A stretch of 64,000 nt of DNA, taken from contig CAXXWT010000001.1 in NCBI GenBank assembly GCA_963674685.2, forward strand, positions 62,001-126,000. The letters run 5' to 3'. Position 1 is the stretch's first letter; each line of letters opens with the position of its first letter. The position numbers were made by a program, and so were the translations under genes. Of the stretch, positions 16,443-25,167 are shown one piece after another. The DNA is from G963674685 sp963674685 (GTDB lineage: Bacteria > Lernaellota > Lernaellaia > JACKCT01). Under the pieces are notes generated by a model. The model made no database searches, was not told the DNA's origin, and saw only the letters and a program-made list of their open reading frames with translations.

Positions 16443-17873
16443 TCAATGTACATAGCCCAGGGATTTTAAGTTCTCTTTTTCGCTTTTTGAAAGAGTATTT
16501 TCTTTGCGGGCGGGCGGTGTCCACCGGCGACTGAAAAGAGCCGCTCTCATTTTCAGGAACACTTCGTTATCTTCGTCGACACTCAACGGTTTCCGCTCTT
16601 TGGGATCGTTTGTTAAGTCGAACAGTTCATCGTGAAGTTTTTGGCAGTCGTGTATCAGCTTCATGTCGCCCCGGCGGACGGCCCGCTGGCAATGAGCGTT
16701 GCAGTAGTTTTCAAAATACAGGGTTCTTCCGGCGACGGGAGTAAATTTGTTGCCGGCGTATGGAATCGGCAGGCCCTCATATTCTTTGGGGATTTGCAAT
16801 CCGAGCATATTCAATAAAGTGGGCGCTATGTCGCTGAGCATGACCGGCTGTGCGATGCGATGGGGCGTTATCCCCGGCGCGTATATGATCAGCGGAACCC
16901 ACAGCACCTCTTCGTACAACGTGGCGCTGTGCATGGAGCCGCCATGGTCGTCGAATTCCTCGCCGTGATCGGAATGAAAGATGATAATCGTGTTATTCAA
17001 TAGTCCCAGTTTCTCGATTCGATCCAGTATGCGTCCGATGTGAAAATCGGCAAAAGCGATCTCCTCGTCGTAGTTGTAAACGCCCTGGGGACCGAAGGCG
17101 AACTGATCATGATTCATGTATTTTTCGTGGGGATCGTAATAATGGAGCCAAAGGAAAAACGGCTCCTTCCCAACCTTGTCCAGAATTTTTAAACCGGCAT
17201 CCGATACATTTTTGGACGAGATCGCGGTGTATTCCTCATAGTTTTTTGCTTTGGCGATCCAATTGTCGATTTCGTCAAAGCCCTGATCCATGCCCGTGCC
17301 GGCATTCATCCCGGACATGCTGACGCTCATGGACGTATGGTATCCGGCTGTCTTGAGTATCTCGGCCAACGTCGTGAATTTTTCGTCCAGTTCGTCTCCC
17401 CAGTCGAAAATGCCGACTCTTTCCGGCGCCCTGGCGGTAAAAAGCGATGCGAATGATCCGTAGGTCCAGGGCGCATGGCTGTATGCCCGCTCGAAGACCG
17501 CTGAAGTTTTCGCGAACTTGTCGATGTTGGGCGTCGTGTTGCGCGTATGGCCGTAGCAACCGACGTGATCCGCTCTGGCGGTGTCCAAAGATAAAAGCAG
17601 GATATTTGGTTTATCGGGAAAAGGAACGGGTCCCTTGTTGACGATCGTTTCCAAAGAAGGCTGCGCATCGCGGGACTCGCCGGATGGGGGCGGCGTTGTC
17701 TCTTCGTTGACATCTCCACGCACGGAGACGGGATTCGTTTGACTTGAGTTCGGCGATTGTTTTTCGCCTTGCGTGCAGGTTGAAAAGGCAAGCGCGGCGA
17801 TCGCAAGAAGAATAATGGCGACGATCCGGCCCGGAGCGATTCCGGCGATCACTTTGCCGCGTGAATCCTTCAT
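16443..17873 (-). CDS. Sulfatase-superfamily lipoprotein (alkaline-phosphatase fold)
   Basis: A 476-residue protein. A signal ends with LAFSTC (Cys33), then a Ser/Pro/Glu-rich linker. The catalytic domain opens with PNILLLSLDTARADHVGCYG (metal-binding Asp near residue 97) and contains HAPWTYGSFASLFTAR and FHSDHGEEFDDHGG (metal ligands, near residue 300). At the usual nucleophile the sequence is WTYGS, so Thr137 rather than the Cys/Ser of C/S-x-P-x-R, meaning it cannot be a formylglycine sulfatase. It more likely belongs with phosphotransferases or other hydrolases of the fold. It probably sits on the periplasmic face. It is followed 7 bases later by a SpoU-type methylase gene. Confidence 0.82.
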   Translation of the reverse strand: MKDSRGKVIAGIAPGRIVAIILLAIAALAFSTCTQGEKQSPNSSQTNPVSVRGDVNEETTPPPSGESRDAQPSLETIVNKGPVPFPDKPNILLLSLDTARADHVGCYGHTRNTTPNIDKFAKTSAVFERAYSHAPWTYGSFASLFTARAPERVGIFDWGDELDEKFTTLAEILKTAGYHTSMSVSMSGMNAGTGMDQGFDEIDNWIAKAKNYEEYTAISSKNVSDAGLKILDKVGKEPFFLWLHYYDPHEKYMNHDQFAFGPQGVYNYDEEIAFADFHIGRILDRIEKLGLLNNTIIIFHSDHGEEFDDHGGSMHSATLYEEVLWVPLIIYAPGITPHRIAQPVMLSDIAPTLLNMLGLQIPKEYEGLPIPYAGNKFTPVAGRTLYFENYCNAHCQRAVRRGDMKLIHDCQKLHDELFDLTNDPKERKPLSVDEDNEVFLKMRAALFSRRWTPPARKENTLSKSEKENLKSLGYVH

Positions 17874-17880
17874 GGAGTTC

Positions 17881-18411
17881 TCATGCTTTCAAAACTCCCC
17901 ATCGCCGGAGAATCTCATAAATAATGACGCCGTATGCCGTGGCCACGTTCACGCTGTTCTTAAATCCGAACATGGGAATTTTGACGACGGAATCACACTG
18001 CGCCATCAGGTCGGGATGCACTCCGCGCACTTCGTGGCCGAAAACGACGGCGACCGGTTTCGGCCAGTCGAAATCCGGATAGGATACGGCGTCGTCGGCG
18101 ACTTCAATCGCTACGATCGGGATTCCCGTTTTCTTTAATTCGGCGAGCGCGCCGGTTGTTTTGTCGTGATATGTCCAGGGAACATAATCCATGGCGCCCA
18201 GAGCGGTTTTTTTCAGTTTCGTATTCGGCGGATAGGCCGTCAGGCCGCACAAGTGCAGGCGCTCGACCGTCGCGGCGTCGGAAGTACGGAAGATCGATCC
18301 CACATTGAAAGCGCTGCGGATATTGTCCAAAACGACGTGTATCGGATAGCGCTCGATTTGCGGCAGTTCTTCCGGGGAAATATTTGAGTAGTGCGGCTCC
18401 AGTTCGCTCAT
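17881..18411 (-). CDS. SpoU/TrmH-family RNA 2'-O-methyltransferase
   Basis: A 176-residue protein with all three SpoU motifs: NIRSAFNVGSIFRTSDA (motif 1), VVFGHEVRGV (motif 2) and IPMFGFKNSVNVATAYGVIIYE (motif 3, the trefoil-knot AdoMet site). It lacks the extra N-terminal substrate-recognition domain of RlmB, so it is a minimal SpoU protein methylating the ribose 2'-OH of a tRNA or rRNA. Which RNA is not visible. It lies seven bases upstream of the sulfatase-fold lipoprotein gene on the same strand. Confidence 0.88.
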   Translation of the reverse strand: MSELEPHYSNISPEELPQIERYPIHVVLDNIRSAFNVGSIFRTSDAATVERLHLCGLTAYPPNTKLKKTALGAMDYVPWTYHDKTTGALAELKKTGIPIVAIEVADDAVSYPDFDWPKPVAVVFGHEVRGVHPDLMAQCDSVVKIPMFGFKNSVNVATAYGVIIYEILRRWGVLKA

Positions 18412-18673
18412 TTCAGATTATTCATCCAGGTTTTGACCAAATGCCTCATGAAGGGCGCGTACCGACACTTTCCCAAAAGAGGTTCCGCGTTGTCAATGCG
18501 CCGGTGATCAAAGGTGACGAATGTGTTATTCCGGCGGATGCTTTGGCCAAGTGGAGGAATCCCTTCAATGAAGCGCTATCGCCTTGCCAAGATGTCCACG
18601 TCAATTTATACACACGCATCTTTTAAGGGATTCCGCGACGACGCTCGGAGTGAAAATTACGATACTCACTGAA

Positions 18674-18701
18674 TTGACACATGAGACGCCAGGGCCATAA
18701 T
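18674..18701 (+). promoter_or_regulatory. Likely promoter of the acyl-CoA dehydrogenase gene
   Basis: TTGACA (18674-18679) and CATAAT (18696-18701) are separated by 16 bp, a good sigma-70-type pair. The leader to the ATG at 18801 is about 95 nt. The rest of the 389-bp gap 18412-18800 shows no gene that I can support. Confidence 0.5.
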
Positions 18702-18800
18702 GATCGTCTGGATTTGATGACGATGCGTCGGCCGCATGCGGCGCGCATATTCCGCTAAAAGAAGAACGAAACTACAAAATGATAACACGGGGAGGAATTC

Positions 18801-20633
18801 ATGGGCTTTTCCATCGATGAACGCGACATCATGTTCTGTCTTTTCGAACATCTCGATGTTGAATCTTTAACGAAACTCAAACCGTTCGCCGAACATGACG
18901 GCGATTTATATAAGATGGTCGTTTCCGAAGCGGTGAAATTCGCCACGGAGAAGATCGCGCCGACGAATCTGCCCGCCGACGAGGAAGGCGTGAAATTCGA
19001 AGACGGCGTGGTGAAGATGCCGGAAATGTTTCACGGGCTTTACAAGCAATATTGCGAAGCCGGCTGGAACGCGGTTTCCATGCCCGTGAAATGGGGCGGC
19101 CAGGGCCTGCCGGGTCTTTTGCACGCCGCGGCCCACGAAGGCATGGTCGGCGCCAACAGTTCCTTTTCCTTCACATCCGGCCTGACTTCGGCGGTCATCA
19201 AGCTGCTGGACGCCTACGGCACGGAAGAGATGCAGAATCTTTATCTGGAAAAACTCACCAGCGGTCAGTGGGCCGGGACCATGTGCCTGACCGAGCCGAA
19301 CGTGGGAACGGCGCTGGGCGACACGGCCACGAAGGGATACAAGAACGAAGACGGCACATACAGCATCGTCGGGACCAAGATGTTCATCACCTCGGGCGAT
19401 CATGATCTGACCGAAAACATCATCCACCTGGTTCTGGGCAGAGCCGACGGATCGCCCAAGGGCATCAAGGGCTTGAGCCTGTTTCTGATCCCGAAAATCC
19501 GCGTGGATGAAAACGGAAATCTCGGCGAGCCCAACGACGTCGTCTGCGCGAAGGTCGAGGAAAAAATGGGCATTCACGCCTCGGCCACGTGCATGCTCAA
19601 TTTCGGCGACAACAAAAATTGCAAGGGATGGATTATCGGCCAGGAGGGCGACGGCATCCGCCTGATGTTCAATATGATGAACGAGGCGCGGATCGGCGTG
19701 GGATTGCAGGGCAACTCCATGACCGGCGCGGTTTATCGGATGGCGCTGGATTACGCGAAGGAGCGCATTCAGGGCACGCATATCCTGGCCATGAAGGATC
19801 CGAACGCCCCGCGCGTGGCGATCATCGAGCATCCGGATGTCCGCCGCATGTTGATGACCATGAAGGCGTTCAGCGAGGGGTGCCGGGCTCTGATTCTTTT
19901 CACGGCGAAAATGCACGATCTCGCCGATTATTCCGAAGACGAGGATGAGAAGAAAAAAGCTCACTACATGTTGGAGTTTTTAACGCCCATCGTGAAGGCA
20001 TACCCGACCGACCGCAGCGCCGAAACGGCTTCGGAGGCGATTCAGGCCATGGGCGGCGTGGGATATTGCCGGGAATACGGCGTCGAGCAGTATTATCGCG
20101 ATGCGAAAATCTCCGCCATCTACGAGGGCGCCAACGGCGTGCAGGCGCTGGATCTCGTGGGCCGAAAACTCGGCTTGAAGGGCGGAGCGCTGTTTATGAC
20201 TTTCATGTCGGAACTGGCTTCGTTTATCGACGGCGGTTCGGATTTCGAGGATCTGGCCGACCTCTTCAAGGATCTGGCCGCCGCCCGCGACAAGATCGCC
20301 TCCATCGCCATGCAGTTTATGGGCGCCGCCGGTTCCGATCCCATCTTCCCCGTTCTTTCGGCCACGCCATTTCTAAAAGCGGCAGGACATGTCGTCTGCG
20401 CCAGATTGCTTTTGGAGCAGGCCGTTATCGCCGCGGGAAAATTGCAAAAGCTCATGGATGAAAAAGGCGCGAGCGACGCCGCGGCATTTGCCAAAGACAG
20501 CGTCGACGGAGCCTATTACTTCAACAAGAAGTTGACGGCGCGTTTTTTCATCAAAAACATCGTTCCCGAAGTGAATTCCATCGCCGAGCGCATTGCCACG
20601 GGTGATAAAAGCTGCCTGGAAGCGATTCTATAA
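18801..20633 (+). CDS. Acyl-CoA dehydrogenase (long form, AcdA/DmdC-like)
   Basis: A 610-residue flavoprotein of the long acyl-CoA dehydrogenase type, which has an N-terminal extra domain and a C-terminal DUF (acetyl-CoA dehydrogenase-like) domain. Visible motifs are MPVKWGGQGLP, GTMCLTEPNVGTALGDTAT and KMFITSGDHD in the FAD-binding middle, KMGIHASATCMLNFGD, NEARIGVGLQGNSMTG, the AMGGVGYCREYG segment and the YEGANGVQALDLVGRKLGL block, which includes the catalytic Glu expected in this family. It oxidises an acyl-CoA to an enoyl-CoA in the cytosol with an electron-transferring flavoprotein; chain length is uncertain. A strong GGAGG precedes the ATG, and a perfect terminator follows at 20651. 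Confidence 0.93.
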   Translation: MGFSIDERDIMFCLFEHLDVESLTKLKPFAEHDGDLYKMVVSEAVKFATEKIAPTNLPADEEGVKFEDGVVKMPEMFHGLYKQYCEAGWNAVSMPVKWGGQGLPGLLHAAAHEGMVGANSSFSFTSGLTSAVIKLLDAYGTEEMQNLYLEKLTSGQWAGTMCLTEPNVGTALGDTATKGYKNEDGTYSIVGTKMFITSGDHDLTENIIHLVLGRADGSPKGIKGLSLFLIPKIRVDENGNLGEPNDVVCAKVEEKMGIHASATCMLNFGDNKNCKGWIIGQEGDGIRLMFNMMNEARIGVGLQGNSMTGAVYRMALDYAKERIQGTHILAMKDPNAPRVAIIEHPDVRRMLMTMKAFSEGCRALILFTAKMHDLADYSEDEDEKKKAHYMLEFLTPIVKAYPTDRSAETASEAIQAMGGVGYCREYGVEQYYRDAKISAIYEGANGVQALDLVGRKLGLKGGALFMTFMSELASFIDGGSDFEDLADLFKDLAAARDKIASIAMQFMGAAGSDPIFPVLSATPFLKAAGHVVCARLLLEQAVIAAGKLQKLMDEKGASDAAAFAKDSVDGAYYFNKKLTARFFIKNIVPEVNSIAERIATGDKSCLEAIL

Positions 20634-20650
20634 CTCGATACGAATGAATA

Positions 20651-20688
20651 AAAACGACCCCCTCCCGATCAGGAGGGGGTCGTTTTTT
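20651..20688. terminator. Strong bidirectional intrinsic terminator
   Basis: A perfect GC-rich stem (CGACCCCCTCC / GGAGGGGGTCG) with a six-base loop has A runs before and T runs after it. It separates the acyl-CoA dehydrogenase gene from the convergent Spy-like gene, so it can stop both. Confidence 0.85.
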
Positions 20689-20729
20689 GAATGTTGTGAA
20701 TTGCCCCTTCTTGCCCTGATCCCTCGTGC

Positions 20730-21278
20730 TTATTGCCAGGGATCGGTGACGGTGCTTCGGATTCGCTGCCGCCTGTTGTTGCGCCTCATCTGTCGGTTGT
20801 CCTGGGCGAGTTCGTCGATTTTCTTGAGCTGCGCGGCGCTGAAGATATTTCGGATCTCAATCATGTGACTGGTTCTTTGCTTCAGCATTTTGGCGTGCGC
20901 GTCGGCCAGATTCTGCGTGGCTTTGTTGATCGCGCTCTCGTCGAGAGTGTCCGCCTTCAGCAGGTCGTCCAGGTCATCCTTGGCGTCTTGCATGGCGTCT
21001 CGCGTGTCGATCATTTCGTGCTGATGCTTCTGCATCACATCTTCGAGTTTCTCGAGCTGCTCATCGGTGACGCCGGCCTGTTCGGCCATTTCCGGGAAGC
21101 GAAGCAGCAGGCCGACGCCCATTCCCGGACCCATGCCCATGCCCATGCCCGGCCCGGGGCCCATGCCCATGCCGCCTCCACGCTGGCCGCGCCCGTTTCC
21201 TTTTTGCGCGAATGCCGGAATGGCCGCCAGGGCGACAACCGCCACGAGAACCGTTGTGATGATGATTGCACGTTTCAT
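20730..21278 (-). CDS. Spy/CpxP-like periplasmic helical protein
   Basis: A 182-residue protein starting MKRAIIITTVLVAVVALAAIPAFAQ: the signal peptide cleaves after AFA. A low-complexity Gly/Met/Pro stretch (GGGMGMGPGPGMGMGMGPGMG) follows the cleavage site, then a long helical domain (LEKLEDVMQKHQHEMIDTRDAMQDAKDDLDDLLK, ending ARMLKQRT, DELAQDNRQMRR). This matches Spy/CpxP/ZraP-like stress chaperones. The start is placed at 21278 because GGAG lies six bases upstream; the nearest in-frame ATG 6 bases before overlaps the Shine-Dalgarno. The His/Met content could mean metal sensing, but that is inference. Confidence 0.75.
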   Translation of the reverse strand: MKRAIIITTVLVAVVALAAIPAFAQKGNGRGQRGGGMGMGPGPGMGMGMGPGMGVGLLLRFPEMAEQAGVTDEQLEKLEDVMQKHQHEMIDTRDAMQDAKDDLDDLLKADTLDESAINKATQNLADAHAKMLKQRTSHMIEIRNIFSAAQLKKIDELAQDNRQMRRNNRRQRIRSTVTDPWQ

Positions 21279-21411
21279 TTTCATCTCCTTCTGCGTTGAT
21301 GGGCTTTTTGCCGCCCTGGTGTTTGTTTTCAAACCCCGTATACGATTAGCAGACACGCACGCCGCATCGGGGGTTAAATCATTTTAGTCTTTTTTTGTTG
21401 GGAAAGGCATT

Positions 21412-21441
21412 AAAAAAGTGCGGGCTTTTTGTCGCCCGCAC
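21412..21441 (-). terminator. Intrinsic terminator of amtB
   Basis: On the minus strand an 8-bp stem GTGCGGGC / GCCCGCAC with an eight-base loop is followed by six T residues, 26 bases downstream of the amtB stop. Confidence 0.85.
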
Positions 21442-21466
21442 GAAAAGGGTGGTCTTAATGCTTCTT

Positions 21467-22789
21467 TTACGAATGTGAAGGATTGTATAGGATTTCTTCC
21501 CCGTATGCTTCTTCGCCATGCTGCGTGGCGTCCAAACCCAATTCTTCTTCTTCATCGGTTACGCGGATTCGCATGAAAAGCGATAATCCTTTGAGCAGGC
21601 CGAAAGAGCCCGCGAAGGAAAACGCGGCGACGACGACGATTGCTATGATCTGTATGCCAAGCTGCTTCGGATTTCCATAAAACAGGCCGTCGGCGGCGTC
21701 GGGATTGATCGTCGTCGTGGCGAAAAGTCCCGTGGCGACGGCGCCCCATATGCCGCTGACTCCGTGGCAGGCGAACACATCCAGGGAATCGTCCAGCCGG
21801 GTTCGCGTGGCGCGCCAGTTGGCCGTGAGGTTGGAAAATACTCCCGCGCACAGGCCGATCATGATCGACGCGCCCGCGTTGACGAAACCCGAAGCCGGCG
21901 TAATGGCTACCAGGCCGCATACGGCGCCGATGGCGATGCCCACCGCCGACGGGCGGCCTTTCATGAACCAGTCCAGGAGCATCCAGCTCACCGCCGCGGC
22001 GGACGCGGCGAGATTGGTGACCACGAGGGCGTTGACCGACAGGCCGTTGGCGGCCAGGGAACTGCCCGCGTTGAATCCGAACCAGCCGAACCACAGAAGC
22101 GAGGCGCCCAGGATCACGAAGGGAATGTTGTTGGGCAGAAGCTCCGAGCCGTTAAAGGCGTCCTTGCGTTTGCCGATAATGAGCGCGGCAGCCAGGGCCG
22201 AGACGCCGGCCGCGATGTGCACGACGGTGCCGCCGGCAAAATCCAGGGCGCCCATATTGTTGAGCCAGCCGTCCGGATTCCAGACCCAGTGGGCGATGGG
22301 CGCATATATCAACGTGACCCACAGGCTGATGAAAATCAGCAGGGCTTTGAAATTGATGCGCTCGGCGAAGGCGCCGATGATAAGGGCCGGCGTGATGGCG
22401 GCGAATTTGAGCTGAAAGAAGAAAAACAACAGGACGGGAATGAACTGCACGTAGATTCCATCCGGCTGCATTCCCACGTTTTTCAGTCCGAAATGGGATA
22501 AATCACCGATGACGCCTTTGATGCTCGGGCCGAAGGCCAGGCTGTATCCCCAAAGCGCCCAGATGATGCTGACGACGGAAAAGATCACGAAACACTGCAC
22601 CAGCGTCGAGACCAGATTCTTTTTTCTTACAAGGCCGGCATAGAAAAAACCGAGGGCCGGAGTCATGAGCATCACAAGCGCGGCGCACACGGAAACCCAC
22701 GCCACGTCGCCGGTATTAAGCTCACCGGCGTAAGCCAGGCCCGCGGTTCCCAAAATCAGCATTGCAGTTATTAATGATACGCGCCTCAT
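21467..22789 (-). CDS. amtB: Ammonium transporter (Amt/MEP/Rh family)
   Basis: A 440-residue protein with an N-terminal signal-like helix (cleavage after AYAG is plausible, as in AmtB) and eleven membrane helices. Conserved Amt signatures are GFFYAGLVRKKN, FAERINFKALLIFISLWV, HWVWNPDGWL with GALDFAGGTVVHIAAGVSAL, FVILGASLLWFGWFGFNAG and FACHGVSGIWGAVATGLFA, giving the twin His pore. It imports ammonium/ammonia. The C-terminal tail (DEEEELGLDATQHGEEAYGEE) is the usual site for P-II contact, but no glnK/P-II gene is adjacent in this window. GGAGG precedes the ATG at ten bases. It is divergent from a NifA-like activator gene, so joint nitrogen control is plausible. Confidence 0.95.
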   Translation of the reverse strand: MRRVSLITAMLILGTAGLAYAGELNTGDVAWVSVCAALVMLMTPALGFFYAGLVRKKNLVSTLVQCFVIFSVVSIIWALWGYSLAFGPSIKGVIGDLSHFGLKNVGMQPDGIYVQFIPVLLFFFFQLKFAAITPALIIGAFAERINFKALLIFISLWVTLIYAPIAHWVWNPDGWLNNMGALDFAGGTVVHIAAGVSALAAALIIGKRKDAFNGSELLPNNIPFVILGASLLWFGWFGFNAGSSLAANGLSVNALVVTNLAASAAAVSWMLLDWFMKGRPSAVGIAIGAVCGLVAITPASGFVNAGASIMIGLCAGVFSNLTANWRATRTRLDDSLDVFACHGVSGIWGAVATGLFATTTINPDAADGLFYGNPKQLGIQIIAIVVVAAFSFAGSFGLLKGLSLFMRIRVTDEEEELGLDATQHGEEAYGEEILYNPSHS

Positions 22790-22942
22790 GGTTTGGAATC
22801 CTCCTACGATTCATTTTGAAGCATTGAATTAATCGCACCAAGCACATATTTATCAATAAGCATGCCGCAATGCGTAAAACTTATAACTAATTGAATTTGC
22901 ATGTATAATTGGCAATATTGGTTATCATGGCAAATCATATAA

Positions 22943-23057
22943 TGATACAATTCTGTATCAAAGCATGGTTAAAAATGCTAAAATACAGTTCCCGTGTGCT
23001 TTTGCATTTATTTGCAGCATTGATACAATATTGTGCTGATAATTGACTCAGATACAA
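22943..23057. promoter_or_regulatory. Palindrome cluster between amtB and the NifA-like gene
   Basis: A perfect inverted repeat TGATACA-ATTC-TGTATCA sits at 22943-22960. A second TGATACA runs into the 10-bp palindrome ACAATATTGT (23021-23034), and a third GATACA lies at 23051-23056. This is an AT-rich divergent intergenic region, so the repeats are plausible operators for a regulator of either gene. I searched this segment by eye for a -24/-12 sigma-54 pattern and found none convincing. Confidence 0.45.
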
Positions 23058-23059
23058 AA

Positions 23060-24607
<1,548 letters not shown>

Positions 24608-24646
24608 TTTCAATCGTCAATGCGATGCTTGAATTGAGGATTCGAA

Positions 24647-24714
24647 GCACACCCGCTCGCTCATTCGCCTTCGCTAACGCTTCAGCGAATATTGCCGCTC
24701 GCGGCTCTGTTTTG
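24647..24714 (-). repeat. Dispersed intergenic repeat, copy A (diverged middle)
   Basis: Read on the minus strand, this begins AAAACAGAGCCGCGA and ends near GAATGAGCGAGCGGGTGTGC, matching both ends of the 59-bp repeats at 50931 and 52498. The middle differs: here it is a CTGAAGCGTTAG-like arm instead of the GTCACGCC hairpin. It looks like a family with conserved ends and exchangeable centres. Confidence 0.6.
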
Positions 24715-24857
24715 TTTGTGCTATGGCGCGCGGGAAACAGAAGCCGCGCACGAAGCCGCGCCCTGCTCCATTAGCGCTGACCTGAAACTTAAACGTTTTT
24801 CAAAGTTGGGATCAACTCATATCCTATTGAAAAGGCGGATGTTTTAGCCATGCGTGA

Positions 24858-24953
24858 CATGCACAGCCGAGGGCGGCTGTGCCACATGTGACGTGCTAAA
24901 GAAAAACGGTTCGCCGGCCACAGCGTGTGTGGCACAGGCGCCCTCGCCTGTGT
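24858..24953. repeat. Two hairpin elements in gene-free DNA
   Basis: A perfect 9-bp stem GCACAGCCG-AGGG-CGGCTGTGC lies at 24861-24882, followed by a 7-bp stem ACAGGCG-CCCT-CGCCTGT at 24934-24951. Their loops AGGG and CCCT are complementary. They resemble dispersed bacterial intergenic hairpins. No gene is apparent between 24608 and 25003. Confidence 0.5.
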
Positions 24954-25003
24954 TGCTATGTAATTTAAATCAAAGTGAAGAACCGATAATTCTGCAACAT
25001 CCC

Positions 25004-25099
25004 AAAGCTCTCTTCAATGCTATCGGCAATGCTATAGCAAGTGTTTCGTTGCAGGATATTGTGAATTGGTTTGCCTCGTGCGGCTACAGTTTAACTTAA
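25004..25099 (+). pseudogene. Fragment of an IS630-type transposase, C-terminal end
   Basis: The last 31 codons read KALFNAIGNAIASVSLQDIV followed by NWFASCGYSLT and a stop, very like the extreme C-terminus of IS630-family DDE transposases (helix, then WF..CGY). There is no upstream catalytic domain and no terminal inverted repeat, so this is a decayed remnant. The match is by memory of the family, not by search. Confidence 0.45.
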
Positions 25100-25167
25100 A
25101 TTGCTCTAATGTTGTGTCGCCCTTCGGGCTAATTGTAAGTTAGCGCTTAGGGGGCTCCGCCCAAACT

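Noticed and set aside
18384..18626. 80-codon frame upstream of the acyl-CoA dehydrogenase
   Set aside because: Partly antisense to the SpoU gene; no ribosome site or conserved motif.
22790..23059. Sigma-54 promoter for amtB or the activator
   Set aside because: No GG-N10-GC pattern in either strand of this intergenic stretch that meets the consensus.
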